This document shows positions 32,701 through 45,718 of a stretch of DNA of 64,000 nt, piece after piece. The DNA comes from Gonatopus flavifemur (taxonomy: Eukaryota > Arthropoda > Insecta > Hymenoptera > Dryinidae): positions 50,809,006-50,873,005 of the forward strand of contig JAFFJZ010000003.1 in NCBI GenBank assembly GCA_018340375.1, in the 5' to 3' direction. How positions within the stretch are numbered: the first letter of the stretch is position 1; each line of letters starts with the position of its first letter. The notes below the pieces were generated by a model. It made no database searches and was not told the origin of the DNA. It was given only the letters and a program-made list of their open reading frames with translations. The translations under genes were made by a program, and so were the position numbers.

Positions 32701-35700
32701 GAACACCGGAGAAGATGCAGGGATGAATTCTGTGAGGGATCGCGGTTAATAACATCGTTTATTCAACAGTGTACGGTGGGAGACAGCGGAATCTTGGATA
32801 AAACTGTTATATCTCTACTCGGCAACATTCGTTCTCTTCCTGATTGATTTCGAACGACGGAGAGAACGCCGGAGAAGAAGCAGGAATGAATTCTGTGAGG
32901 GATCGCGGTTTATACCATTGTTTATTCAACAATTTACGGTGGGGAACAGCGGAATCTTGGATGAAACTGTTATATCTCCACTCGGCAATATTCGTTCTCC
33001 TTCTGATTGGATCCAAACGACGGAAAGAACACCGGAGAAGACGCAGGAATGAATCTGTTAGGGATCGCGCTCTATAACATTGTTCATTTGATAATTTACG
33101 GTGGGAAACGGCAGAATCTTGAATAAAACTGTTATATCTGCACTCGGCAACATTCGTTCTCTTTCTAATTGATTCCAAATGACGGAGAGAACGCCGGAGA
33201 AGAAGCAGGAATGAATTCTGTGAGGGATCGCGGTTTAAAACATTGATTATTCAACAATTTACGGTGGGAAACAGCAGAATCTTGGATAAAACTGTTATAT
33301 CTCCAGTCAGCAACATTCGTTTCCCTTCTAATTGATTCCAAACGATGTAGAGAACGCCGGAGAAGAAGCAGGGATGAATTCTGTTAGGGATCGCGCTTTA
33401 TAAAATCGTTCATTCAACAATTCACGGTGGGAAACAGCAGAATCTTGGATAAAACTGTTATATCTCCACTCGGCAACATTCGTTTCCCTTCTAATTGATT
33501 CCAAACGACGTAGAGAACGCCGGAGAAGAAGCAGGAATGAATTCTGTGAGGGATCGCGGTTTATACCATTGTTTATTCAACAATTTACGGTGGGAAACAG
33601 CGGAATCTTGGATAAAACTGTTATATCTCCACTCGGCAACGTTCCTTTCCCAAGTGATTCCAAACGACGGACAGAACGCCGGAGAAGACGCAGGATCGAA
33701 TTCTGTGAGGGATCGCGGCTTATAACATTGTTTATTCAACAATTTACGGTGGGAAACAGCAGAATCTTGGATGTAAACTGTTATATCTCTATTCGGCAAC
33801 ATTCGTTTCCCTCCTGATTGATCCCGAACGACGGAGAGACCACCGGAGAAGACGCAGGAATGAATCTGTTAGGGATCGCGCTTTATAACATTGTTTATTC
33901 AACAATTTACGTTGAGAAACAGCAGATCCTTGGATAAAACTGTTATATCTCCTTCCGGCAACATTCGTTCTTCTCCCAAGTAATTCTAAACGACGTAGAG
34001 AATACCGGAGAAGATGCAGGAACGAATCCAGAGGGGGTTCGCGGTTTATAACATTGTTGGTTCAACAATTTACGGTGGGGAACAGAAGAATCTTGCATAA
34101 AACTGTTATATCTCTACTCGGCAACATTCGTTTTCCTCCTGATTGATTCCGAACGACGAGGAGACCACCGGAGAAGACGCAGGAATGAATTCTGTTAGGG
34201 ATCGCGCTTTATAACATTGTTCATTCAACAATTCACGGTGGGAAACAGTAGAATCTTGGATAAAACTGTTATATCTCCACTCGGCAACATTCGTTGCCCT
34301 TCTAATTGATCCCAAACGACGTAGAGAACACTGGAGAAGACGAAGGAATGAATTCTGTCAGGGATCGCGGTTTATAACACTGTGTATTTAACAATTTACG
34401 TTGGGAAACAGCAGAATCTTGGATGTGAACTCTCATATCTCCACTCGGCAACATTCGTTTTCCTCCTGATTGATTCCGAACGCCGGAGAGACCACCGGAG
34501 AAGACGGAGGAATGAATCTGTTAGGGATCGCGCTTTATAACATTGTTCATTTAAGAATTCACGGTGGAAAACAGCGGAATCTTGGATAAAACTGTTATAT
34601 CTCCTTTCGGCAACATTCGTTCTTTTCTAATCGATTCCAACTGACGGAGAGGACGCCGCAGAAGAAGCAGGAATGAATTCTGAGAGGAATCGCGGTTTAT
34701 AACATTGTTTATTCAACAATTTACGGTGGGAAACAGCAGAATCTTGGAGAAAACTGTTATATCTCCACTCGGCAACATTCGTTTCCCTTTTAATTGATTC
34801 CAAACGACGTAGAGAACGTCGGAGAAGAAGCAGGAATGAATTCTGTGAGGGATCGCGGTTTATACCATTGTTTATTCAACAATTCACGGTGGGAAACAGC
34901 GGAATCTTGGATAAAACTGTTATATCTCCACTCAGCAACATTCGTTTCGCTTCTAATTGATTCCGAACGACGGAGAGACCACCGGAGAAGACGCAGGAAT
35001 GAATCTGTTGGGGATCGCGCTTTATAACATTGTTCATTTAATAATTTACGTTGGGAAACAGCAGAATCTTGGATAAAACTGTTATATCTCCACTCGGCAA
35101 CATTCGTTCTCTTTCTAATTGATTCCAAATGACGGAGAGAACGCCGGAGAAGAAGCAGGAATGAATTCTGTGAGGGATCGCGGTTTATAACATTGTTTAT
35201 TCAACAATTTACGGTGGGAAACAGCAGAATCTTGGATAAAACTGTTATATCTCCACTCAGCAACATTCGTTTCCCTTCTAATTGATTCCAAACGACGTAG
35301 AGAACGCCGGAGAAGAAGCAGGAATGAATTCTGTGAGGGATCGCGGTTTATACCATTGTTTATTCAACAATTTACGGTGGGGAACAGCGGAATCTTGGAT
35401 AAAACTTTTATATCTCCACTCGGCAATATTCGTTCTTCTTCTGATTGGATCCAAACGACGGAGAGAACACCGGAGAAGATGCAGGGATGAATTCTGTGAG
35501 GGATCGCGGTTTATAACATTGTTTATTCAACAATTAACGGTGGGAAACAGCAGAATCTTGGATAAAACTGTTATATCTCCAATCAGCAACATTCGTTCCC
35601 CTTCTCATTGATTCCAAACGACGTAGAGAACACTGGAGAAGACGAAGGAATGAATTCTGTGAGGGATCGCGGTTTATAACATTGTTTATTCAACAGTGTA

Positions 35701-38700
35701 CGGTGGGAAACAGCGGACTCTTGGATGTAAACTGTTATATCTCTACTCGGCAACATTCGTTTTCCTCCTGATTGATTCCGAACGACGGAGAGACCACCGG
35801 AGAAGACGCAGGAATGAATCTGTTAGGGATCGCGCTTTATAACATTGTTCATTTAAGAATTCACGGTGGGAAACAGCGGAATCTTGGATGAAACTGTTAT
35901 ATCTCCACTCGGCAACATTCTCTCTTTTTCTATTCGATTCCAAATGACGGAGAGAACGCCGCAGAAGAAGCAGGAATGAATTCTGAGAGGGATCGCGGTT
36001 TATACCATTGTTTATTCAACAATTTACGGTGGGAAACAGCGGAATCTTGGATAAAACTGTTATATCTCTACTCGGCAACATTCGTTCTCTTCCTGATTGA
36101 TTCCGGACGACGGAGAGACCACCGGAGAAGACGCAGGAATGAATCTGTTAGGGATCGCGCCTTATAACATTGTTCATTTAACAATTTGCGGTGGGAACCA
36201 GCAGAATCTTGGATAAAACTGTTATATCTCCATTCGGCAACATTCGTTCCCTTTCTAATCGATTCCAAATGACGGAGAGAACGCCGCAGAAGAAGCAGGA
36301 ATGAATTCTGAGAGGGATCGCGGTTTATAACATTGTTTATTCAACAATTTACGGTGGGAAACAGCAGACTCTTGGATAAAACTGTTATATCTCCACTCGG
36401 CAACATTCGTTTCCCTTCTAATTGATTCCAAACGACGTAGAGAACGCCGGAGAAGGAGCAGGAATGGATTCTGTGAGGGATCGCGGTTTATAACATTGTT
36501 TATTCAACAATTCACGGTGGGAAACAGCAGAATCTTGGAGAAAACTGTTATATCTCCACTCGGCAACATTCGTTTCCCTTCTAATTGATTCCAAACGACG
36601 TAGAGAACGTCGGAGAAGAAGCAGGAATGAATTCTGTGAGGGATCGTGGTTTATACCATTGTTTATTCAACAATTTACGGTGGGAAACAGCGGAATCTTG
36701 GATAAAACTGTTATATCTCCACTCAGCAACATTCGTTTCGCTTCTAATTGATTCCGAACGACGGAGAGACCACCGGAGAAGACGCAGGAATGAATCTGTT
36801 GGGGATCGCGCTCTATAACATTGTTCATTCAATAATTTACGTTGGGAAACAGCAGAATCTTGGATAAAACTGTTATATCTCCACTCGGCAACATTCGTTC
36901 TCTTTCTAATTGATTCCAAATGACGTAGAGAACGCCGGAGAAGAAGCAGGAATGAATTCTGTGAGGGATCGCGGTTTATATCATTGTTTATTCAACAATT
37001 TACGGTGGGGAACAGCGGAATCTTGGATAAAACTTTTATATCTCCACTCGGCAATATTCGTTCTTCTTCTGATTGGATCCAAACGACGGAGAGAACACCG
37101 GAGAAGATGCAGGGATGAATTCTGTGAGGGATCGCGGTTTATAACATTGTTTATTCAACAATTAACGGTGGGAAACAGCAGAATCTTGGATAAAACTGTT
37201 ATATCTCCAATCAGCAACATTCGTTCCCCTTCTCATTGATTCCAAACGACGTAGAGAACACTGGAGAAGACGAAGGAATGAATTCTGTGAGGGATCGCGG
37301 TTTATAACATTGTTTATTCAACAGTGTACGGTGGGAAACAGCGGAATCTTGGATAAAACTGTCATATCTCTACTCGGCAACATTCGTTCTCTTCCTGATT
37401 GATTCCGAACGACGGAGAGACCACCGGAGAAGACGCAGGAATGAATTCTGTTAGGGATCGCGCTTTATAACATTGTTCATTCAACAATTCACGGTGGGAA
37501 ACAGCAGAATCTTGGATGAAACTGTTATATCTCCACTCGGCAACATTCGTTTCCCTTCTAATTGATTCCAAACGACGTAGAGAACACTGGAGAAGACGAA
37601 GGAATGAATTCTGTGAGGGATCGCGGTTTATAACATTGTTTATTCAACAATTTACGGTGGGAAACAGCAGAATCTTGGATGTAAACTGTTATATCTCTAC
37701 TCGGCAACATTCGTTTTCCTCCTGATTGATTCCGAACGACGGAGAGACCACCGGAGAAGACGCAGGAATGAATCTGTTAGGGATCGCGCTTTATAACATT
37801 GTTCATTTAAGAATTCACGGTGGGAAACAGCGGAATCTTGGATGAAACTGTTATATCTCCACTCGGCAACATTCTCTCTTTTTCTATTCGATTCCAAATG
37901 ACGGAGAGAACGCCGCAGAAGAAGCAGGAATGAATTCTGAGAGGGATCGCGGTTTATACCATTGTTTATTCAACAATTTACGGTGGGAAACAGCGGAATC
38001 TTGGATGAAACTGTTATATCTCTACTCGGCAACATTCGTTCTCTTCCTGATTGATTCCGAACGACGGAGAGACCACCGGAGAAGACGCAGGAATGAATCT
38101 GTTAGGGATCGCGCTTTATAACATTGTTCATTTAAGAATTCACGGTGGGAAACAGCGGAATCTTGGATGAAACTGTTATATCTCCACTCGGCAACATTCT
38201 CTCTTTTTCTATTCGATTCCAAATGACGGAGAGAACGCCGCAGAAGAAGCAGGAATGAATTCTGAGAGGGATCGCGGTTTATACCATTATTTATTCAACA
38301 ATTTGCGGTGGGAACCAGCAGAATCTTGGATACAACTGTTATATCTCCATTCGGCAACATTCGTTCCCTTTCTAATCGATTCCAAATGACGGAGAGAACG
38401 CCGCAGAAGAAGCAGGAATGAATTCTGAGAGGGATCGCGGTTTATACCATTGTTTATTCAACAATTTACGGTGGGAAACAGCAGACTCTTGGATAAAACT
38501 GTTATATCTCCACTCGGCAACATTCGTTTCCCTTCTAATTGATTCCAAACGACGTAGAGAACGCCGGAGAAGGAGCAGGAATGGATTCTGTGAGGGATCG
38601 CGGTTTATATCATTGTTTATTCAACAATTTACGGTGGGAAACAGCGGAATCTTGGATAAAACTGTTATATCTCCACTCGGCAACGTTCCTTTCCCAAGTG

Positions 38701-40740
38701 ATTCCAAACGACGGACAGAACGCCGGAGAAGACGCAGGATCGAATTCTGTGAGGGATCGCGGTTTATAACATCGTTTATTCAACAATGTACGGTGGGAAA
38801 CAGGAGAATCTTGGATGTAAACTGTTATATCTCTATTCGGCAACATTCGTTTTCCTCCTGATTGATCCTGAACGACGGAGAGACCACCGGAGAAGACGCA
38901 GGAATGAATCTGTTAGGGATCGCGCTTTATAACATTGTTCATTTAAGAATTCACGGTGGGAAACAGCGGAATCTTGGATGAAACTGTTATATCTCCACTC
39001 GGCAACATTCTCTCTTTTTCTATTCGATTCCAAATGACGGAGAGAACGCCGCAGAAGAAGCAGGAATGAATTCTGAGAGGGATCGCGGTTTTCACCATTG
39101 TTTATTCAACAATTTGCGGTGGGAACCAGCAGAATCTTGGATACAACTGTTATATCTCCATTCGGCAACATTCGTTCCCTTTCTAATCGATTCCAAATGA
39201 CGGAGAGAACGCCGCAGAAGAAGCAGGAATGAATTCTGAGAGGGATCGCGGTTTATACCATTGTTTATTCAACAATTTACGGTGGGAAACAGCAGACTCT
39301 TGGATAAAACTGTTATATCTCCACTCGGCAACATTCGTTTCCCTTCTAATTGATTCCAAACGACGTAGAGAACGCCGGAGAAGGAGCAGGAATGGATTCT
39401 GTGAGGGATCGCGGTTTATATCATCGTTTATTCAACAATTTACGGTGGGAAACAGCGGAATCTTGGATAAAACTGTTATATCTCCACTCGGCAACGTTCC
39501 TTTCCCAAGTGATTCCAAACGACGGACAGAACGCCGGAGAAGACGCAGGATCGAATTCTGTGAGGGATCGCGGTTTATAACATTGTTTATTCAACAATGT
39601 ACGGTGGGAAACAGGAGAATCTTGGATGTAAACTGTTATATCTCTATTCGGCAACATTCGTTTTCCTCCTGATTGATCCTGAACGACGGAGAGACCACCG
39701 GAGAAGACGCAGGAATGAATCTGTTAGGGATCGCGCTTTATAACATTGTTTATTCAACAATTTACGGTCAGAAACAGCAGAATCTTGAATAAAACTGTTA
39801 TATCTCCATTCGGCAACATCCGTTCTTCTCCCAAGTAATTCTAAACGACGTAGAGAATACCGGAGAAGATGCAGGAATGAATCCAGAGGGGGTTCGCGGT
39901 TTATAACATTGTTGGTTCAACATCTTACGGTGGGGAACAGAAGAATCTTGGATAAAACTGTTATATCTCTACTCGGCAACATTCGTTTTCCTCCTGATTG
40001 ATTCCGAACCACGGAGAGACCACCGGAGAAGACGCAGGAATGAATTTTGTTAGGGATCGCGCTTTATAACATTGTTCATTCAACAATTCACGGTGGGAAA
40101 CAGCAGAATCTTGGATAAAACTGTTATATCCCCACTCGGCAACATTCGTTCTCCTTCTAATTGATTCCAAATGACGGAGAGAACGCCGGAGAAGACGCAG
40201 GAACGAATTCTGTGAGGGATCGCGGTTTATAACATTGTTTATTCAACAATTTACGGTGGGAAACAGCAGAATCTTGGATAAAACTCTTATATCTCCACTC
40301 GGGAACATTCGTTTTCCTTCTAATTGATTCCAAACGACGTAGAGAACACTGGAGAAGACGAAGGAATTAATTCTGTGAGGGATCGCGGTTTATAACATTG
40401 TTTATTTAACAATTTACGGTGGGAAACAGCAGAATCTCTGATGTAAATTGTTATATCTCCATTCGGCAACATTCGTCCCCTTCCCAAGTGATTCCAAACG
40501 ACGGACAGAACGCCGGAGAAGACGCAGGAATGAATTCTGTAAGGGATCGCGGTTTATAACATTGTGTATTCAACAATTTACGGTGGGAAACAGCAGATTC
40601 TTGGATAAAACTGTTATATCTCCACTCGGCAACATTCGTTTTCCTTCGGATTGATTCCAAATGACGGAGAGAACACCGGAGAAGATGAAGGAAAGAATTC
40701 TGTGAGGGATCGCGGTTCATGACATCGTTCATTCAACAAT
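29703..40740. repeat. Satellite array, right block
   Basis: About 68 more units of the same 163-bp satellite, continuing the left block after the insertion. Recurring blocks: 35282-35611 and 36910-37239 (1628 bp, 10 units), 35743-35943 and 37697-37897 (1954 bp, 12 units), and 38418-38861 and 39229-39672 (811 bp, 5 units). The stretch 32192-33178 matches units from the left block near 3491-5292. Units near the right edge (39730-40740) are more varied. Confidence 0.96.
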
Positions 40741-40751
40741 TATAATTCATA

Positions 40752-41240
40752 AGATATAACAGTTTTATCCAAGATTCTGCTGTTTCCCACCGTGAATTGG
40801 TAAATAAACAATGTTATAAACCGTGATCCCTCTCAGAATCCATTCCTGCGTCTTCTCCGGTGTTCTCTGCGTCGTTTGGAATCACTTGGGAAAAAAACGA
40901 ATGTTGCCGGTTGGAGATATAACAGTTCTTTCCAAGATTCTGCTGTTCCCCACCACGAATCGTTCAATAAACAATGTCATAAACCGCGATACCTGACAGA
41001 ATTCATCCCTTCATCTTCTCCGGTGTTCTCTCCGTCGTTCGGATACAATTAGAAGGAAAACGAATGTTGCCGAGTGGAGATATAACAGTTCCATCGAAGA
41101 TTCTGCTGTTCCCCACCACAAATTGTCAAGTAAACAATGTTATAAACCGCGATCCCTCTCCGAATTGATTCCTGCATCTTTCCTGGTGTTCTCCTCGTCA
41201 TTTGGCATCGATTAGAGAAAAAACGCATGTTGCCATGATG
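40752..41240 (-). repeat. Three diverged satellite units in opposite orientation
   Basis: From about 40752 the sequence reads as the reverse complement of the unit ('agatataacag', 'ctgctgtttcccacc', 'gcgtcttctccgg'). These copies are clearly less like the consensus than the main array, as expected for old edge units. About 11 bases of unrelated sequence lie at the switch point. After 41240 no satellite is seen. Confidence 0.9.
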
Positions 41241-41914
41241 AGACATGGGTCTTCATATTTGATGGTTCCTATCCCACTCTTTTTTCCTGAATAAACATTT
41301 TTATGGGTCTTGCGCTACATAAAACTCTTCATGGGTTCCCAAACGATCAATCTAATATGCAACAATAATCTTATCAACCTCGTTCCAGTCTGAAACACTC
41401 TTTTCCTGTTTTCCCATATGCGGTACAGTCTGTGTCAAAAATCTCAAAAGTGGCCGCTAGGAAACTGGCCGCTAGATACCATTCTATGACTTAGACTATT
41501 CCCGTAGTTGCAGTCGCATACAGTCATCCTATCAGTTGCGTAGAGTTACAGTTATAGCAGTTCTTCAGATTAGCCGACAGAAACAGATGCTATTCAATTC
41601 CGGAATTTGCGTATGAAAACCGACAAAAAATTTTTTTTGAATGCCATTGATTCCAGTCAAAAAATTCAATTCAATTGTACCATTTGATTTGCTGAACACT
41701 AATTACATATTTTTCGTTTTGAACACTAAAACGAAACTCAAAGCTGACATCAAATCATAATTGCTCCAAAAGTAGAATCAATTTGACAATTATGTTTGTT
41801 ATATCAGCAGAAACATTATCGAAAACATTTTTATAACCACAATTTATAACCGTCTAAAAGCGAATTGAAATTCGAATTCATTATAAACAAAGTGATATAT
41901 TAATGATATCTTAC
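41241..41914. other. Unique flank right of the satellite
   Basis: AT-rich sequence without a recognisable gene or repeat. A small direct repeat 'ggccgctag' at about 41452-41476 is the only pattern noted. It may include intron sequence of the minus-strand exon that follows. Confidence 0.5.
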
Positions 41915-42083
41915 CTTCAACGAAAAGCACCAAGACAGTGCATTTAGTAGTTCCAGAAGTGATTCTGTACTTTTTATTGCGAGGACTTGTTACCGGATTG
42001 AAATGTTCAATCTCCGACACAGGTAATATAAATTTTTCCTTATGCCGGTCACACTTCTTTTCGCAATGTACATAGGCAAACAT
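41915..42083 (-). CDS. Possible first coding exon, MFAYV-type insect protein
   Basis: On the minus strand an ATG at 42083 opens a 56-codon stretch ending in GAAG|GTAAGAT, a good donor at 41914. The start Met-Phe-Ala-Tyr-Val, then 'FILPVSEIEHFNP' and 'CTVLVLFVEG', is like the N-terminal module of large multi-copy insect families, well known in ants and wasps, whose later exons carry BEN or DUF4806-type domains. The next exon would lie to the left of 41914 but I cannot find it in or before the satellite. It may be a stranded fragment or an exon with a distant partner. Confidence 0.35.
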
Positions 42084-43133
42084 TATTATCTTACTTTAAA
42101 ACCCACTTCCTTCTTAAACCAAACCACTTTCGAATAATAAATAGAATCACTTTATCACTTGCGAATAACAAATAAAATCTGAAAACCGGACATACAGCAC
42201 CGTTACTAATATTGATGTTCTTGTAACAAATCTGAATGTTTGCGTCTTTGCGTTCAAGAACACTAGAAAGGGGAAGAAAGCAGCGCGCGCACTGATCAAC
42301 CAATTGTAATTGGCGATCACAACGGACTCCGTGAATAATGCGCGCCAATCATCGTCATGTGTATATACACATGACGAAAGCTCTCACCCTCTCGCTCTAT
42401 CACTCGTTCGAGTTGAACACGTTCTGCCGCGCTTACTGTCTTGTTTATGCTATCAATGTTTACCTTGTTTTCTTTGAAGCGTAAAAGAAGTTTTGACCAG
42501 CATATTCTCTGATCTTCATTTGAAATATAAAATATTTTTTAAAACTATAATAAATATAAGTGCGTTGAGAAAGTAAGTTATTTTTATAATACTGGTTATC
42601 CATTGATTGCTTTGGGAAATGTAATGTAATTTATATCATTTACGTAAAGTAAAATGCGTCGTATTTAGTATTCACTAAACATCGATAGTGAAAAAACATC
42701 GATAGTAAAAAAACATCGAACCCATGTATTTAAGTGAAAAACATATTGAATTTGCTAAATATTGTGGAAATATTTACAGCCCATGTTAATTCATATTTAA
42801 TTACGTAAAATAATACTTGATACGTAGTTACGTAAAATAATATTCAACACGTAATTCATATTTGTACAGCGACGTTTGTAATATATCCGATAGGTTCACA
42901 CTCAGGTAAGTGAGCCCGATGTTTTCCACTAGTGATGTTTACTGAACACAACGTCGGATTGGAATAAATTTATTGTAACTTTGAAACAATTTCTAAGAAT
43001 ATCTTGATACTATTCCTCAGTAAATACATAGGTGGAAAGACATATTTATTTGGATTGAAAGAATGTTGTTTTGTATACAGAAAGAAGTTGACTTCATCCA
43101 ACAATCGGTGTTTCATGTATGTAACGGAAACAA
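42084..43133. other. Upstream region of the minus-strand exon
   Basis: No gene seen. A short ORF at 42091-42348 on the minus strand has no recognisable motif. Near 42380-42500 the sequence is less AT-rich and could contain the promoter. Short repeats of 'acatcgatagt' (about 42680-42715) and 'tacgtaaaataata' (about 42803-42845) are present. Confidence 0.4.
42353..42376. promoter_or_regulatory. 24-bp perfect palindrome
   Basis: It is CGTCATGTGTAT followed by its exact reverse complement. It lies about 270 bp upstream of the candidate minus-strand exon, in a less AT-rich stretch. It could be a dimer-binding site or a remnant of an inverted-repeat element; the sequence alone does not decide. Confidence 0.4.
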
Positions 43134-44165
43134 CCCTGGTGAAAATTTTTCTTTGAAAATATCTGAATTATTCCAAATATCTGCATTTATTTTCTCTCAA
43201 TTTCTCTTGCTTATCGAGCATGTTGTTTTGCTGCAGTTTTCCATATTTCCCATGATACTTGATAAATTAAATTGACAAACTTTTAATTACTGTGAGTAAC
43301 TTCGCACAAGCTTTGAATAATAACTCTGAATAATATAGACTAAATTTCATAGTTATTCAAGAAAATTCAAAATATTTCAGAGACAATGTAGAAAGATATA
43401 GAGAAATTCAGCGAGAAAACAGCTCCAACCCAAATAACAGAAGAATTTCTAAGAATGTGCTCGAACATTCTAAGAACGTTCTGGGACATTCTTAGCATGT
43501 TCAAGCACATTCTCAGAACTTCCTGTGTTACTCGAGAATTAGTACGAGAAATTCAGAGAAATGATCTTCGCTAGGGAATACTTTTTTCCAACAAAATTCT
43601 CTTTGAATAAAGGAAATATTTTTTAATTCAAATTACGTTTTAAATCCATTCTTGAGGCTAAACAGCATTCTTCCTATCCAGACAGCACAGGAATTCCAGT
43701 AGAGTTCCATTCGAATTTGTTGTATTCATTATGAATTCTTTCAGAACTCTTGTGTTGTCTAGGTATTTAAAGCAAATTTTCTTAGAAGGTGAACAAGTAT
43801 TCTTATTGTTATATGTATACCCTTGCGAAAATAATCTATCTGAATTTCTCCTACTTATTGGGCCTGTTGTTTTGCTAAATTTCTCTATATTTCTGTATAT
43901 TGTGTCTGAAATTTAAAGAAAATCTTTAAAATATTTTGAATTTTCCTGCCTAACTATGTAATTTTTTTCAAATTCCTTAATGGTTTCCATAGTGATTTAA
44001 AGCTTGTGCAAAGTTATTTACAGGAATTAAAAGTTTTTCAATTCAATTCTTCAAGCACCATGGAAAATATGAAGAAGTGCAGCGAAAAACACCTGTTCAA
44101 TAAGCAAGGAAAATTAAAAGGAAGTCCGTGATGTTCGGAATAATTCAGAGATACTCGGGAAGAAA
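43134..44165. repeat. Element with diverged long inverted arms
   Basis: The left arm, about 43134-43325, and the right arm, about 43990-44165, are reverse complements with many differences. Shared words are 'ctgaattattcc', 'cacaagcttt' and 'ttttaatt'. A smaller palindrome lies inside: 43452-43476 pairs with 43489-43513 (25 bp, two mismatches), with weaker pairing extending to about 43434-43533. It looks like an old non-autonomous DNA transposon with a second foldback nested in it. Small ORFs here are by-products. Confidence 0.6.
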
Positions 44166-44821
44166 AGATTGGATCCAATCGGATCCAATCAGGTCCGCCA
44201 CTTCATCCGATCAGATCCGAACAGATCTGATCGGACATGGTCTTAGTTTCACAAATATTCATTTCTTGATATGAATGAACCTCACTAGATCTGGTCAGAT
44301 CTAATAGGATCTGATTGGATCTGTTCAGATCCTATTGGATCCGACATCAGGTCTGATCGGATCTGACAGAATATGGACTTAGTTCCACAAATATTCATCT
44401 CTTTTCCCGCCAAATCTGTTCAGACCTAACAGGATCCGATGGGATCTATTCAGATCTGATGAGATGTAGACTTTCTTCCGAAAATTTTAATTTGCTGTTA
44501 TAAATCAAAATCCACTAAATGTGATTATAGATCTCAATGGTTTCGACAATTGATCCGATCAGATCTGATTCGATCCTATAGAATATGGAATCCCTAATAA
44601 AAATGATTTCCGCATTCCTCTACATTTTTCTGAAAGTGTCCGAAATTTGACAGCAATGAAGAGAAATGCGAAGGTTCCTGTCAGATTTGACCAGATCTAG
44701 TGGGGTTCATTCATATCAAAGAATGAATATTTCTGAAACTAAGTCCATTTCCGATCAGATCTGTCCGGATCTGATCGAATGAAGTCGCGGACCTAATTGG
44801 ATCTAATCTTTTTTCCCCGGG
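44154..44821. mobile_element. GATC-rich inverted-repeat element with TA ends
   Basis: Left about 44154-44300 and right about 44680-44821 are reverse complements, sharing for instance the 'attcatatcaa' and 'cttagtttcac' segments. TA flanks both outer ends (44152-44153 and 44822-44823), as in mariner-type insertions. Inside, the words GATCTGATC, GATCCGAT and GATCCAATC recur densely. There is no transposase. Confidence 0.6.
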
Positions 44822-44824
44822 TAA

Positions 44825-45560
44825 GTTCTTGGGTTGGATCGAATCGGATTTTGATCGGTAGGTTCGATCAGATCCATGGTTTGACGATATCTGGCCGCAT
44901 TCAACTAAATCCCGAACAAATTCAATTGGATTCAAAAAGATATGGGTCAGATACGGATTTGGTCAGAACCATCAATTCAAATCTGATTGGACCCAAACAT
45001 ATCAAATTGGGTTCTAGCAGATGTGAGTCAAATACGGACTCAAGTAGATGCACTAATTTAGATCTGACTGAATCCGATGAGATGCAATGATTTTCTTTCC
45101 AGAATGCTCAGATCCGATTATATCCAAGTATTTCCTTCTAAAATGCTTGTATCCTATTGGATCTGATCAGATCCGATTGGATCCAGACAAAATACGGATC
45201 TGATCAGATCCAATAATTTAGATTCGATTGGATCCAATCATTTTCCGCTTCGTATGCGCTTCCTTCGCGTTTTATGCATACGCTTCATTTTCGCCAGGGT
45301 ATAATCGAAACAATCTCAAACTTTTAACGTGTATTTGAAGTAAGAAACTCGTATACGAAATATTCGAAGATTTCGAATCGCTATGATTCGATTTCGAATT
45401 GCCAAAGGCAGTAAGCCCTTTTGAATCGATTGAGCTCGATTTAATGCGAAAAATTTGATTCGTTTCGGTTCCAATCAATTTTATCCGATTTGATTCGATA
45501 TTAACTCTTCAAATTCGCTTTGATTCGAATTCGAGAAAATAATGAGGAATTCGATTCGTA
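44825..45560. repeat. Degenerate GATC and GATTCG word repeats
   Basis: GATC-containing words continue to about 45240, then give way to GATTCGA/TCGAATC words to 45530. Units are short, about 8-12 bp, and irregular. The ORF at 44797-45090 is a by-product. Confidence 0.55.
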
Positions 45561-45568
45561 GGTCAAAA

Positions 45569-45718
45569 CCCTGGTTGAAGAAACCCATTCATTTCCATCA
45601 AAAGTGCAGATTTGCGATTTTAATTCAATGGGTTTTAATGGGAGCCGAAGGAAGCCCATTGAATTTCAATCGGAAATCTGCACTTTTAATGAGAATGAAT
45701 GAGTTTTTTCAACCAAGG
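45569..45718. mobile_element. Foldback (MITE-like) element, 150 bp
   Basis: It opens CCCTGGTTGAAG and closes TTCAACCAAGG. The two 65-70 bp arms are reverse complements with few mismatches and share the words 'aaaagtgcagattt' and 'ttcaatggg'. The single ORF across it (45542-45742) is a by-product of the palindrome. Confidence 0.75.

Noticed and set aside
42091..42348. 85-codon minus-strand ORF upstream of the MFAYV exon
   Set aside because: No motif and not in a position to join that exon. It is more likely 5' flank.
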